39,586 nucleotides of DNA, taken from positions 1 through 39,586 of the forward strand of contig DAOVDX010000003.1 of NCBI GenBank assembly GCA_030669345.1, written 5' to 3'. Below, piece after piece: positions 1 through 9,355 of this stretch; position 1 is the stretch's first letter; each line of letters starts with the position of its first letter. The notes under the pieces are model-generated. The model did not search any database. It saw nothing but the letters and a program-made list of their open reading frames with translations, and was not told the origin of the DNA. Source of the stretch: Methyloceanibacter sp. (GTDB lineage Bacteria; Pseudomonadota; Alphaproteobacteria; Rhizobiales; Methyloligellaceae). A program made the position numbers and the translations under genes.

Positions 1-1
1 G

Positions 2-646
2 GGCGTGCGTGGCATCAAGTTGAACAGCGACGATCAGGTGATTTCCATGACCATCCTCGGTCATGTGGAGGCCGACGCGCCCGAACGCGCCGCCTATGTG
101 CGCCAAGCCAATCTCGTTCGCCGGGGAGGCGCCGACAGCGAACCGGAGGTCGAGCCGGAAGTTGAGGGTCAGGACACCGTGGCGCTCTCGACAGAACGTT
201 ATGCCGAGCTTGGAGCCCGAGAAGAGTTCGTGCTGACCATTTCCGAGAACGGTTACGGCAAGCGCTCGAGCGCTTATGAGTTCCGGGTGTCGGGTCGTGG
301 CGGCAAGGGTATCATCGGCATGGTCGTCAATCAGCGGAACGGTAAGCTCGTGGCGTCGTTCCCGACCGAGGAAACCGACCAGCTCATGCTGGTTACCGAC
401 CGTGGCCAGCTCATCCGTATTCCCGTCGCGGGCATCAGCATTGTGGGCCGCTCGACACAAGGCGTGAAAGTGTTCGACACCGCAGACGACGAGCGCGTGG
501 TCTCGGTGGAACATATTCCCGATGAGGGTGGTGACGACGAAGAGGGCGATGACGTCGAAGACGCCGAAGCCGGCGAGGATGACGTCCAAGACGGCGATCA
601 AGGTGACGGCGATCAGGACGATGGGGATGCGCCTGAAGAGGCGTGA
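2..646 (+). CDS. gyrA: DNA gyrase subunit A, C-terminal part (5' end outside window), with long acidic tail
   Basis: GyrA C-terminal beta-pinwheel signature (GYGKRSSAYEFRVSGRGGKGI, VTDRGQLIRIPV, GRSTQGVKVF) in an ORF open at the left edge; Asp/Glu-rich tail. Confidence 0.95.
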   Translation, partial: GVRGIKLNSDDQVISMTILGHVEADAPERAAYVRQANLVRRGGADSEPEVEPEVEGQDTVALSTERYAELGAREEFVLTISENGYGKRSSAYEFRVSGRGGKGIIGMVVNQRNGKLVASFPTEETDQLMLVTDRGQLIRIPVAGISIVGRSTQGVKVFDTADDERVVSVEHIPDEGGDDEEGDDVEDAEAGEDDVQDGDQGDGDQDDGDAPEEA

Positions 647-702
647 TGCCTCCGGCGCCCCTGCGGTCCTACGCAATCTTAAAAATAGGCCGGGTTAGCG
701 AC

Positions 703-1482
703 TCAAACAGTCGAAAATGGCGACACTTCAGCCGTGCTCTGGCCATGCAGGGCCATGAGTGACCCTGCTGCCGGCGTCAGTTCGGCAAGGTCGGCGATCG
801 CAGGGACCAAGGCCCGGTGCCGTTCGGGATGGCTGAGCAGGCCACTCGCCCTAAGGCGCGACATCGTTCTCGACAGCATATCGGCATTGAGACCGAGATA
901 GTCGGCCATGTCGCTCCGGCCGAGCGGCACGTCGAAGATCAGGCCTCCGCATGAGGAGGGTGACCCGGTGCGCAAAGCGAGTTCCAGCAAAAAGGTCGCG
1001 ACGCGTTGCTGGCAATCGAACCGGCCAACGGCCGCCATGTGAATGGCTTGGCGTGCGTTCTGCTTGGCCACGGCGTTTTGCATATAGTTCGTGACTTTCG
1101 GTTCGGCTGCGGCTAATTCGGCGAACGCGCTCCACCGGAAACGAAGCACTTCACCTGGCCGCACGACAGAAAGAGTGGCGCCGGCATCGACTGGTGCGAA
1201 GGCTGATCGGAACAGATCGCCGGGGTAGAGCAGGGTGATGACCTGGCGCAAGCCATGGGGCAACGTCACAGTCAACATGAGCGCGCCGGAGCGTACGACA
1301 AACACCGCTTCGCTATCGTCGAAGGCGAGAGCAATCGTTTGTCCACGTCGTGTTCGAACGGTTGCGCCATGCGCTGCTAGATCGGCCGGTATTGCAACGG
1401 TCCCAAACGGCCGCCTCTCCATCCGGATCGCGCTTGCCGGTGGGGTCGGATCTTGGGTCTTCAAGCTCGCTGTCATCACCAT
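703..1482 (-). CDS. Crp/Fnr family transcriptional regulator
   Basis: Cyclic-nucleotide-binding-like N-terminal domain and C-terminal Crp-type HTH (LGRSDMADYLGLNADMLSRTMSRLRASGLL). Confidence 0.9.
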   Translation of the reverse strand: MVMTASLKTQDPTPPASAIRMERRPFGTVAIPADLAAHGATVRTRRGQTIALAFDDSEAVFVVRSGALMLTVTLPHGLRQVITLLYPGDLFRSAFAPVDAGATLSVVRPGEVLRFRWSAFAELAAAEPKVTNYMQNAVAKQNARQAIHMAAVGRFDCQQRVATFLLELALRTGSPSSCGGLIFDVPLGRSDMADYLGLNADMLSRTMSRLRASGLLSHPERHRALVPAIADLAELTPAAGSLMALHGQSTAEVSPFSTV

Positions 1483-1545
1483 AGCGTGCTCCCCCGCACG
1501 AGGTTGTCGAAGCTTAAGCAGTTCTGCGAGGGGCCCTCTCGCGCT

Positions 1546-1559
1546 TTGATATTGATCAA
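1546..1559. promoter_or_regulatory. FNR/FixK-type box TTGATATTGATCAA
   Basis: Exact TTGAT-N4-ATCAA palindrome about 70 bp upstream of the Crp/Fnr regulator start. Confidence 0.8.
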
Positions 1560-1685
1560 ATCGGTTAGGGAGTGCGACACCTAGTCCAAGTGGCGCGCCG
1601 CCCGCAACGGATTGGCCCCGTCAAAAGTCCGATATATGACCGCAAAAGCGGTGAATTGATACGTACACGGCAGATCGCAGCCAAT

Positions 1686-1699
1686 TTGATCCAGATCAA
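1686..1699. promoter_or_regulatory. FNR/FixK-type box TTGATCCAGATCAA
   Basis: Exact TTGAT-N4-ATCAA palindrome in the regulator/ompW intergenic region. Confidence 0.8.
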
Positions 1700-1746
1700 T
1701 GTTTTCGTTGCATGCCCGCAACAGTCGCAAATTGTTACGTACACAA

Positions 1747-1760
1747 CTGATTTCGATCAG
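1747..1760. promoter_or_regulatory. FNR-like box CTGATTTCGATCAG
   Basis: Palindrome CTGAT-N4-ATCAG, one symmetric change from consensus; centre about 42 bp upstream of the start predicted from a TACACT -10-like hexamer at 1784-1789. Confidence 0.6.
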
Positions 1761-1885
1761 GAATTTCAGTCCATCGGCACTGGTACACTCGCCCAGATCG
1801 TCTCAGGTTTAAGACAGCAAAGCCTGTCTCATATTTTAGGGAACAAGAACGAGGTCGATTGTCGCGGCCGCTGGGGGACTTCAAA

Positions 1886-2605
1886 ATGAAAAGGGTAGCA
1901 ACAGGGTTGGTCGCGGGCGCGTTTTTAGCGGCTTGCATCATGGGCGGGACATCGTCCGCTTCAGCTGGAAACGAGCACGGGGATTTTATGATCCGTGCTC
2001 TGGTGACAGGCGTGCAGCCTGAGACAGACGCCACGGTGACCGCGGGCGGCGCGCGCATTCCCGGTGCCAATGCCGATGTCAGCAACGAAATTATCCCGGC
2101 GACGACACTCACATATTTCTTCACCGATAATCTGGCGGTCGAGCTGTTCTGCTGCTTCGCGAAACTTGATATTGACGGCAAGGGCAGCATTGTGGGTCTT
2201 GGCCAGATCGCCGACACCTGGATCTTCCCGCCCGCGCTGACGGCCCAATATCACTTCACCGGGATGGGCGCTTGGAAGCCCTATGTGGGTGTGGGTCTTC
2301 AATACATCGCCTTCTTCGATGAAGGCACTGGGCGGAACGCGCTTGGCGCCACGAGCGTCGGCATTGACGATGCCTTGGGCCTCACGCTCCAGGCGGGTCT
2401 CGACGTCGATATCGGCAATAACTGGTATCTCAACGGCGACGTGAAGAAGACTTTTATGGATACGAAGATCCGTTGGAACGGTACTGGCGTCCGCGCCAAA
2501 GCCGACCTGGATCCTTGGATTTTCTCAGCCGGGCTCGGCTATCGCTTCAATCTTAGCGACGTGTTTGGTCATAGCGCGCAGACCGCCTCAGTACCCATAA
2601 AGTAA
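1886..2605 (+). CDS. OmpW family outer membrane protein
   Basis: Signal peptide followed by OmpW-like features (PATTLTYFFTDNLAVELFCC, PPALTAQYHF, PYVGVGLQY, terminal GLGYRF strand). Confidence 0.9.
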   Translation: MKRVATGLVAGAFLAACIMGGTSSASAGNEHGDFMIRALVTGVQPETDATVTAGGARIPGANADVSNEIIPATTLTYFFTDNLAVELFCCFAKLDIDGKGSIVGLGQIADTWIFPPALTAQYHFTGMGAWKPYVGVGLQYIAFFDEGTGRNALGATSVGIDDALGLTLQAGLDVDIGNNWYLNGDVKKTFMDTKIRWNGTGVRAKADLDPWIFSAGLGYRFNLSDVFGHSAQTASVPIK

Positions 2606-2626
2606 AGAAGAGAGTTGGGGTGGGAA

Positions 2627-2654
2627 GGGTCCGGCCCTGCCGGGCCCATTTTTT
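2627..2654 (+). terminator. Rho-independent terminator after ompW-like gene
   Basis: GGGTCCGGC-CCT-GCCGGGCCC hairpin (9 bp, one G-U) followed by ATTTTTT. Confidence 0.85.
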
Positions 2655-2802
2655 GTCTCGAGTTGCCCAGACAGCCAGCCTTTCTAGGAGCGATGCGGTC
2701 TTGCCGATTAAGGTGCCGCACGGCTAGAAGGGGCTGAAGATGCGCGGGCGCGCTTATCCATCGTGGATGACGGGCCGACTGGCGCATGGGAGTGTAGGCG
2801 CC

Positions 2803-3297
2803 ATGCGCGTTGGTCTTTATTCCGGCAGTTTCGATCCCGTCACGTTCGGGCATGTGGATATCGTGCGCCGGGCCGCGCATCTCGTCGACCGGCTGGTGAT
2901 CGCCATCGGCACCCATCACGACAAGCATCCGCTGTTTTCCGCCGAAGAACGGGTGAAGCTGGCTAATGAAGTGCTTCAGCCAATCGCCAAGGAAACGGGG
3001 ATGTCCCTTGAAGTGGGCACCTATGACAGCCTGACCGTCGACGCGGCCAAGGCAGCGAAGGCCACGGTCGTCATCAGGGGCCTGCGCGATGCCGGCGATT
3101 TCGACTACGAGATGCAGATGGCTGGCATGAACGCGGCTCTTGCGCCTGAGATCGAGACAGTGTTTTTGGCTTCGTCGCCCGGCACCCGCCATATCGCGGC
3201 GAGCCTTGTCCGTCAGATTGCCGCAATGGGTGGCGATGTATCGACCTTCGTGCCGCCCTTCGTTGCGGCAGCCCTCAAGCAGAAATTCACCCCCTAA
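2803..3297 (+). CDS. coaD: Phosphopantetheine adenylyltransferase
   Basis: [24 protein letters not shown] nucleotidyltransferase motif and [21 protein letters not shown]; start placed at internal ATG. Confidence 0.96.
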   Translation: MRVGLYSGSFDPVTFGHVDIVRRAAHLVDRLVIAIGTHHDKHPLFSAEERVKLANEVLQPIAKETGMSLEVGTYDSLTVDAAKAAKATVVIRGLRDAGDFDYEMQMAGMNAALAPEIETVFLASSPGTRHIAASLVRQIAAMGGDVSTFVPPFVAAALKQKFTP

Positions 3298-3327
3298 ATC
3301 CGTGTTCAAAACTCGTGAGGAGACCCC

Positions 3328-3975
3328 ATGAAGATCAGGGCCATCGTCCTATTCAGTGCAGCGCTGCTTTTCGGCGCTTTGAGCGTTTTCGGTACGGCGC
3401 AGGCCGGAAATCTTGGCGATCCGTCATCGCTCAAAGAGAAGGCGCCTGCCGTCTATAAGGCCAAGTTCGACACCAGCAAGGGCACGTTCGTCATTGAGGT
3501 GCATCGTGCCTGGGCACCCAACGGCGCCGACCGTTTCTACAATCTGGTCAAGAGTGGCTTCTATAACGACGCGCGCTTCTTCCGGGTTCTCGACGGCTTC
3601 ATGGTGCAGTTTGGCATTAGCGGCAATCCGGATGTCTCTGCCGTGTGGCGCGATGCGCGCATCCCCGACGATGGCGTGAATGAGAGCAATCAGCGTGGAT
3701 ATGTGACTTTCGCCACTGGCGGGCCCAACACGCGGACCACGCAAGTCTTCATCAATTTCGGTAACAACCATGGCTTGGACGGCCAGGGCTTCTCGCCGTT
3801 CGGCAAGGTCGTGTCGGGCATGAAAGTCGTTGATGCCCTCTACAGCGGCTATGGCGAGGGCGCGCCGAGTGGCCGAGGGCCTGACCAGGGGCAAGTCCAG
3901 GCGAAAGGCAACACCTATCTCAACGCCAAGTTCCCCAAGCTCGATTACATCAAGAAAGCCACGATCGAGCAGTAG
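3328..3975 (+). CDS. Peptidylprolyl isomerase, cyclophilin type, exported
   Basis: Signal peptide plus cyclophilin domain (FDTSKGTFVIEVHRAWAPNGADRFYNLV). Confidence 0.93.
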   Translation: MKIRAIVLFSAALLFGALSVFGTAQAGNLGDPSSLKEKAPAVYKAKFDTSKGTFVIEVHRAWAPNGADRFYNLVKSGFYNDARFFRVLDGFMVQFGISGNPDVSAVWRDARIPDDGVNESNQRGYVTFATGGPNTRTTQVFINFGNNHGLDGQGFSPFGKVVSGMKVVDALYSGYGEGAPSGRGPDQGQVQAKGNTYLNAKFPKLDYIKKATIEQ

Positions 3976-4013
3976 CACCCGACAACATTAGACAGCACAT
4001 AAGGAGGCCCCAA

Positions 4014-4478
4014 ATGGCGGCAACCCCAGAAGACACGCTCATCCTCGAGACGAGCAAGGGCAATGTAGTGATTGAATTGCTTCCCGACCTCGCGCCCAAT
4101 CACGTGGCCCGTATCAAAGAGCTAGCCCGCCAGGGCTTTTACGACGGCGTTCCGTTTCATCGCGTGATCGACGGCTTCATGGCGCAGACCGGCGATCCGA
4201 CCGGCACTGGCACGGGCGGCTCCGGTCAGAAGCTCGGCGCCGAGTTTAACGCCGAGCCGCATGTCAGAGGCATTTGCTCCATGGCCCGGGCGCAGTCTCC
4301 GGACTCCGCCGACAGCCAGTTTTTCATCGTGTTCGACGATGCGGGTTTCCTCGATCGCAAATACACGGTCTGGGGCCGCGTGATCGAAGGCATGGACAAT
4401 GTCGATAAGATCAACAAGGGCGAGCCGCCGGCGAGCCCGGACACGATCGTTTCAGCCAAGATCGCCGCTGACGCATAG
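4014..4478 (+). CDS. Peptidylprolyl isomerase, cyclophilin type, cytoplasmic
   Basis: Cyclophilin motifs (ARQGFYDGVPFHRVIDGFMAQTGDPTGTGTGGSG, SQFFIVF). Confidence 0.95.
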   Translation: MAATPEDTLILETSKGNVVIELLPDLAPNHVARIKELARQGFYDGVPFHRVIDGFMAQTGDPTGTGTGGSGQKLGAEFNAEPHVRGICSMARAQSPDSADSQFFIVFDDAGFLDRKYTVWGRVIEGMDNVDKINKGEPPASPDTIVSAKIAADA

Positions 4479-4509
4479 GGCTTAAGAGGCTCAGAGAAGG
4501 GGGCACGCC

Positions 4510-4965
4510 ATGTCGGTGCAGGCCGGTCTATTCACGCTTGTTGCGCTCATCGCCGGTGGCATGATTGCTTTGCAGGCCCCCATCAATGCCGAGGCTGCAG
4601 GCCGGCTCGGCAATCCTCTTGCCGCCGCGACCATGTCGTTCTGCGTTGGCACCATTGCGCTCGTGGCGTTGATGGCGCTCTTCGCGCGGCACAACACGGA
4701 TCTCGGCGCGCTGAAATCGATGCCCCTCTATATGCTTCTCGGGGGCGGGCTGCTCGGCGTGATCTATGTGACCGTCAATCTGATGCTGGTCCGCCATATC
4801 GGCATCGCCGCGGTCATGGCGCTCGGCATCGCCGGCCAACTCTTCGCCGCGCTGTTCATCGACCGCTGGGGCATGTTCGACATGGTGGAGCGCGAATTGA
4901 ACGCCGGCCGTGTCGGCGGCGCCGTGCTGGTGTTGGTTGGCGCCCTTATGGTGCGGCTCTTCTAG
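4510..4965 (+). CDS. DMT-superfamily YdcZ/DUF606 membrane protein
   Basis: Multi-helix hydrophobic 151 aa protein with YdcZ-like pattern ([28 protein letters not shown]). Confidence 0.85.
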   Translation: MSVQAGLFTLVALIAGGMIALQAPINAEAAGRLGNPLAAATMSFCVGTIALVALMALFARHNTDLGALKSMPLYMLLGGGLLGVIYVTVNLMLVRHIGIAAVMALGIAGQLFAALFIDRWGMFDMVERELNAGRVGGAVLVLVGALMVRLF

Positions 4966-4967
4966 TT

Positions 4968-6053
4968 TTGCGTACCGACCTTTTCGATTTCCATCTCCCC
5001 GAAGCGCTCATTGCGTTGCGCCCAGCGAACCCGCGCGATGCAGCGCGGCTTCTCGTGGTGGCCGGTGATGGGCGCGACGCACTTGCCGATAAGGTGATGA
5101 CGGACTTGCCCGCGCTGTTGCAGCCGGGAGATGCGCTGGTGCTCAACGATACGCGCGTGATCCCCGCCGCCCTGAAAGGCACCCGCACACGGGGCGAGGT
5201 TTCGGCTCAGGTGTCGGTGACGCTGGCCGAACGGCTCGACGACGCGCGCTGGCAAGTCTTGGCGCGTCCGGCCAAGCGCCTTGATGTGGGTGACCGCATT
5301 AAGTTTGGTGAAAGCGGCAATGTTTGTGGGCTCGGTGCACTGGACGCGACCGTCGAGGCCAAGGGCACGGAAGGCCAAGTGATGCTCGCGTTCGATCTCA
5401 GCGGTGCGGCACTGCACGACTCCGTCGAGGCATTCGGTGCCATGCCGTTGCCGCCTTACATCGCGGCGCGGCGTCCCGCCGACCAACAGGATCGCAGCGA
5501 CTACCAGACCATGTTCGCGCGTGAGGAGGGGGCCGTGGCGGCGCCGACCGCGGGTCTGCATTTCACCGATGCGCTGATGCAGGCCTTGGATGCGCGGGGC
5601 GTGTCACGTCATTTCGTGACGCTGCATGTGGGGCCCGGAACGTTTCTGCCCGTACGGGTCGATCAAACGGAAGGCCATAAGATGCACGCCGAATATGGTG
5701 TGATCAGTGCAGAGGTTGCGGAGGCTTTGAACGCGGTGAAGGCGAAGGGGGGACGCATCGTCGCCGTTGGGACCACCTCGCTTCGGCTGTTGGAAAGTGC
5801 GGCGGGCGAAGATGGAACGCTAAAACCTTTTTTGGGCGAAACGGACATCTTCATCACGCCAGGCTATCGCTTCCGTTTTATCGATCAGCTGTTGACCAAT
5901 TTCCATCTGCCGCGCTCTACCCTGTTCATGCTTGTCGCTGCCTTCTCAGGACTGGAAACCATGAAGCGTGCTTATGCCCATGCCGTCGAGGAGCATTACC
6001 GGTTCTACTCCTATGGCGACGCATGCTTGCTGAGCCCGCCAGAACGCGCATGA
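4968..6053 (+). CDS. queA: tRNA preQ1(34) S-adenosylmethionine ribosyltransferase-isomerase
   Basis: QueA signatures ([57 protein letters not shown]); TTG start. Confidence 0.96.
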   Translation: MRTDLFDFHLPEALIALRPANPRDAARLLVVAGDGRDALADKVMTDLPALLQPGDALVLNDTRVIPAALKGTRTRGEVSAQVSVTLAERLDDARWQVLARPAKRLDVGDRIKFGESGNVCGLGALDATVEAKGTEGQVMLAFDLSGAALHDSVEAFGAMPLPPYIAARRPADQQDRSDYQTMFAREEGAVAAPTAGLHFTDALMQALDARGVSRHFVTLHVGPGTFLPVRVDQTEGHKMHAEYGVISAEVAEALNAVKAKGGRIVAVGTTSLRLLESAAGEDGTLKPFLGETDIFITPGYRFRFIDQLLTNFHLPRSTLFMLVAAFSGLETMKRAYAHAVEEHYRFYSYGDACLLSPPERA

Positions 6054-7183
6054 CCGACCTGTTCTCATTCGGGCTCAAGGCGCAAGACGGCGGTGCCCGG
6101 ACGGGCGTGATCTCGACGCCGCGCGGTGAAATTCGCACGCCCGCCTTCATGCCGGTGAGCACGGGCGCCACGGTGAAGGCAATGTTCCCGGAGGATGTTG
6201 CGGCAGCCGGCGCGGATATCCTTCTCGGCAACACTTATCATTTGATGCTCCGCCCCGGTGCCGAGCGCGTCGCCAAGCTCGGCGGCTTGTACAAATTCAT
6301 GCATTGGGAGCGGCCCATCCTCACCGATAGCGGTGGCTATCAAGTCATGTCGTTGTCCAAGCTTCGTCGCATCACCGAGGAAGGCGTCACTTTCCAGTCT
6401 CATATCGACGGCGCCAAAATCAAACTGACGCCAGAGCGGGCCATCGAAATTCAATGTCTGCTCGGTTCCGACATTCAGATGGTTCTCGATGAATGCACGC
6501 CGTTCCCGGCGACGCGCGAGGAGGCGAAATCCTCGCTCGATCTGTCCATGCGTTGGGCCGAACGGTCCAAGGCCGCGTTCACTGACATGAGCGCACCGGG
6601 CCAAGCACTGTTTGGCATCGTCCAGGGCAGTATCTATCCTGATCTGCGCGAGATGAGCGCAAGCGGGCTCACCGATATAGGCTTTCCTGGTTATGCGGTC
6701 GGCGGGCTGGCGGTGGGTGAGGGACAAGAGGCGATGTTCGAAATGGTCGAACTGACCACCGCGTTTCTCCCCGAAGACCGGCCGCGCTATCTGATGGGCG
6801 TGGGCACGCCGCAAGATATGCTGGGCGCCATCGCTCGCGGCATCGACATGTTCGACTGCGTGATGCCGACCCGTTCTGGCCGCCACTGCCAAGCCTTCAC
6901 CTGGGGCGGCAAGTTGAACATGCGCAACGCGCGCTTCGCCGAAGACATGAGCCCGCTCGACGCGGAGAGCCAATGCCCCGCTGCCCAGTATGAGCGCGCC
7001 TATTTGCATCATCTGGTGAAGTCAGGCGAGGCGCTTGGGTCGATGCTGCTCACCTACGCCAATGTGCAGTTCTATCAAGAACTCATGGGCCGCGCCCGCG
7101 AGGCCATCGCGCAAGGCAATTTTGCCGGCTTCGCCGAGGATGTGTGCCGTCGCTATGATACGAGCGGCGATAGCGAAGACTAA
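6050..7183 (+). CDS. tgt: Queuine tRNA-ribosyltransferase
   Basis: TGT motifs ([41 protein letters not shown]); ATGA overlap with queA. Confidence 0.96.
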   Translation: MTDLFSFGLKAQDGGARTGVISTPRGEIRTPAFMPVSTGATVKAMFPEDVAAAGADILLGNTYHLMLRPGAERVAKLGGLYKFMHWERPILTDSGGYQVMSLSKLRRITEEGVTFQSHIDGAKIKLTPERAIEIQCLLGSDIQMVLDECTPFPATREEAKSSLDLSMRWAERSKAAFTDMSAPGQALFGIVQGSIYPDLREMSASGLTDIGFPGYAVGGLAVGEGQEAMFEMVELTTAFLPEDRPRYLMGVGTPQDMLGAIARGIDMFDCVMPTRSGRHCQAFTWGGKLNMRNARFAEDMSPLDAESQCPAAQYERAYLHHLVKSGEALGSMLLTYANVQFYQELMGRAREAIAQGNFAGFAEDVCRRYDTSGDSED

Positions 7184-8121
7184 ACTGGGTCCACGTCGGA
7201 CGCGGGTCCACCTTTAGCCCCGCCCAGGCTCTTCCGCTCCCGCGCCAGCAGATAGAGACCCGCCACGATCACGATGGCGCCGCCGCCCAATGTCCAGGTT
7301 GTGGGGATGTCGCCGAACACCCAATAGCCGGCGAACGACATCCAGATCAGGCCGAGATACATGTAAGGCGCGAGCACAGGGGCAGGCGCGGCACGGTGGG
7401 CGAGGATCAACAGCCAGTGTCCGAGCCCACCCCAGAAGCCGAGCCCCGCGAACAGGATCCACAGCCACCACTCTTGCGGCCACTGCCAGGCCGCTAAGCC
7501 AAACGGCGTCATCACCAGCAGGCCGACGAGTGGCGTATAGGTCTGCGTCACCGCCGGTGGATCGAAGGCCGCGAGATAGCGCGTAGAAATATTGTAGAGC
7601 GCGAAGCCGAGCGTCGCGCCGAGTACGAGCAGCATGGCCCAATGAAATGAGCCGACGCCGGGATGCATGACCACCAGGACGCCAAGGAAGCCCGCGCCGA
7701 TCGCCAGCACGCGATGCCAACCAACCCACTCCCCAAGAATTGGCCCGGCCAATGCCGCGACGATCATCGGTGTGAGAAAGAAGATCGTGACGTTTTGATC
7801 GAGTTACAGATATTTCAGCGCGATGAAGTTCAACACCGTGGTCACAATCATGAAGCAGGAGCGGACCACCTGGATCAGTGGCTTGGCCGAGCGCAGTGAC
7901 GGCCGGAACGCGAATGGCCACAGCGCCACGGCGCTGAACACCACATGCGTGGCGAAACGGAGCCACGTCACTTGCGCCACGGGGACGTTTGTCTCGTCCA
8001 CCAGATATTTTGCCGTGGCGTCGAGCGCGGCGAAGCAGACCGATGCCAGAACCATCAGGCCAATTGCAATCAGCCTTTTGCGAGCATCGGAAGCTTCAGC
8101 GGTGGCGGGCTCAACTGTCAT
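7180..8121 (-). pseudogene. EamA/DMT family transporter interrupted by one in-frame TAA (7804-7806)
   Basis: Two ORFs in the same frame (7804-8121 and 7180-7767) give one EamA protein across ...FIALKYL*LDQNVTIFFLTPMIVAALAG...; expected residue at the stop is Gln (CAA to TAA). Confidence 0.85.
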
Positions 8122-8198
8122 TCGCTTATGTGCACCAATCTTTGCCTCGGCGCCATCCGTCGATAAAAGGAAGGGGCGAGTTTTATGTGGAGGACAGC

Positions 8199-8606
8199 GT
8201 GGCTGACATTCGCGCCATTTGCGCCATAGGCCTGAGCGGCCAATTGGGACTGAACGGCCGTCTTCCCTGGGAGGGGAACAAGGACCGAGAGTTTGTCGCC
8301 GACGTCGCGCGATTCTTCGACGTGACGCGCGGTCACGTGATTATCGCGGGCCCGACCACCACCGCATCCTTCCCGGCATTCGCCCTGAAGGATCGCACCG
8401 TCTGCGAGATACGCTCCGACGACGCCCCAGAAGAGGTGCTGGCCCGGTTTCCCGACCGCGTGGTCTATGTGGGTGGTGGCCCGCCAGTCTGGGACGTCTA
8501 CGCGCCCTATATCCGCCATTGGGACATCAACAGGCTGCCTTATGACGGGGAGGCCGATCGCTGGTTCAATCCGGCCTGGCTGGTGGCATCGCTCAATGGT
8601 GAGTGA
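8199..8606 (+). CDS. dmrA: DHFR-like protein, probable dihydromethanopterin reductase (DmrA-type)
   Basis: Short 135 aa DHFR-fold-like sequence (IRAICAIGLSGQLGLNGRLPWEGN...GHVIIAGPTT...VYVGGGPPVWDVY...HWDINRLPYDGEADRWFNPAWL); GTG start with GGAGGA RBS. Resembles the ~15 kDa DmrA of Methylobacterium from memory; not searched. Confidence 0.65.
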   Translation: MADIRAICAIGLSGQLGLNGRLPWEGNKDREFVADVARFFDVTRGHVIIAGPTTTASFPAFALKDRTVCEIRSDDAPEEVLARFPDRVVYVGGGPPVWDVYAPYIRHWDINRLPYDGEADRWFNPAWLVASLNGE

Positions 8607-9061
8607 CGCAACGATATCGCCGTATTCCTCGGCTATTGAGCCAGCGAATAGATGGTTCTCTGGTGCACAGTGAGGGCCAGCATTCGCCAATGCGCGACCG
8701 GGGTCGGGCACCGTCCGGCGCAGCCGTGAAACCCAAATTTTTGACCGATCTGTTGGAATGCCCCACGCGGACGACCCGCAAGGAGATCGCTATCGCCGCC
8801 GCAGAACCAGAATTCTCGTCCGAACAAGTCGGATTGCGATTCGCGATTGGCACGATCCTGCTGGTCGGTGCCTATGCGGCTTGGCCGATGATTCCGTTTG
8901 TTTTGGCGGCTAATATCGATCCTGGCGTCAAAGCTTGGCTCTCGGGCCTACTTGGGGCGACGCCCTTCCTGTCCAAGTTCGTGGCGATCCTGATCATGGG
9001 CCGCCCCGCATACCATTTCCTCAAGCGCACGGTCTACGACCGCATTCGCCGAAGGTTTTAA
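8603..9061 (+). CDS. Small membrane protein, possibly 'transporter suffix domain'-like
   Basis: C-terminal ~85 aa (GLRFAIGTILLVGAYAAWPMIPFVLAANI...SGLLGATPFLSKFVAILIMGRPAYHFLK) resembles that family; N-terminal start uncertain (GTG 8603 or ATG 8690). Confidence 0.55.
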   Translation: MTQRYRRIPRLLSQRIDGSLVHSEGQHSPMRDRGRAPSGAAVKPKFLTDLLECPTRTTRKEIAIAAAEPEFSSEQVGLRFAIGTILLVGAYAAWPMIPFVLAANIDPGVKAWLSGLLGATPFLSKFVAILIMGRPAYHFLKRTVYDRIRRRF

Positions 9062-9159
9062 CGCGAAAACGCCTGAGCCAATCAGACGGTGATTTTGCGT
9101 GCGCGGAGCAGGGTCCGCTCACGCTATAATTGCGCGTGGCCCCGTAAATCCTTCAAATA

Positions 9160-9196
9160 AATGCAAATAACCCCGGCCGAGTAAACTCGACCGGGG
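9160..9196 (-). terminator. Rho-independent terminator for the 36-aa ORF
   Basis: On minus strand: CCCCGGTCGAGT-TT-ACTCGGCCGGGG hairpin (near-perfect, one U-G) followed by T-rich TTATTTGCATTTATTTG. Confidence 0.7.
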
Positions 9197-9244
9197 CTGG
9201 CATTTGCCGGAGAGATAGATCCCAAAGGGCCATCTCGTAGTCAA

Positions 9245-9355
9245 TTAGCCGAGTTTCAGCGGCTCCATGACAGTGACCTGCTCGTGGTGGCCGAAGCAGC
9301 CGCCGAGACCGATGGTCGCCGAAACAATAATGGCAAGTGCAATAAACAGACGCAT
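9245..9355 (-). CDS. Small lipoprotein-like ORF, 36 aa (MRLFIALAIIVSATIGLGGCFGHHEQVTVMEPLKLG)
   Basis: Hydrophobic N-terminus ending in lipobox-like LGGC; GGGGGA RBS just upstream of ATG; intrinsic terminator downstream. Below the size cutoff of the ORF track. Confidence 0.6.
   Translation of the reverse strand: MRLFIALAIIVSATIGLGGCFGHHEQVTVMEPLKLG

Noticed and set aside
1572-1889. 105-aa plus-strand ORF in the regulator/ompW intergenic region
   Set aside because: Spans the FNR boxes, has no domain and no clear RBS; more likely regulatory DNA.
6065-7012. 315-aa minus-strand ORF opposite tgt
   Set aside because: Shadow ORF of a confidently identified gene in high-GC DNA; composition (His/Arg/Ala-rich) has no recognisable domain.
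9121-9130. TATAAT-like hexamer as a plus-strand promoter near 9125
   Set aside because: No -35 element at acceptable spacing and transcription would run into the opposing terminator without a downstream gene.
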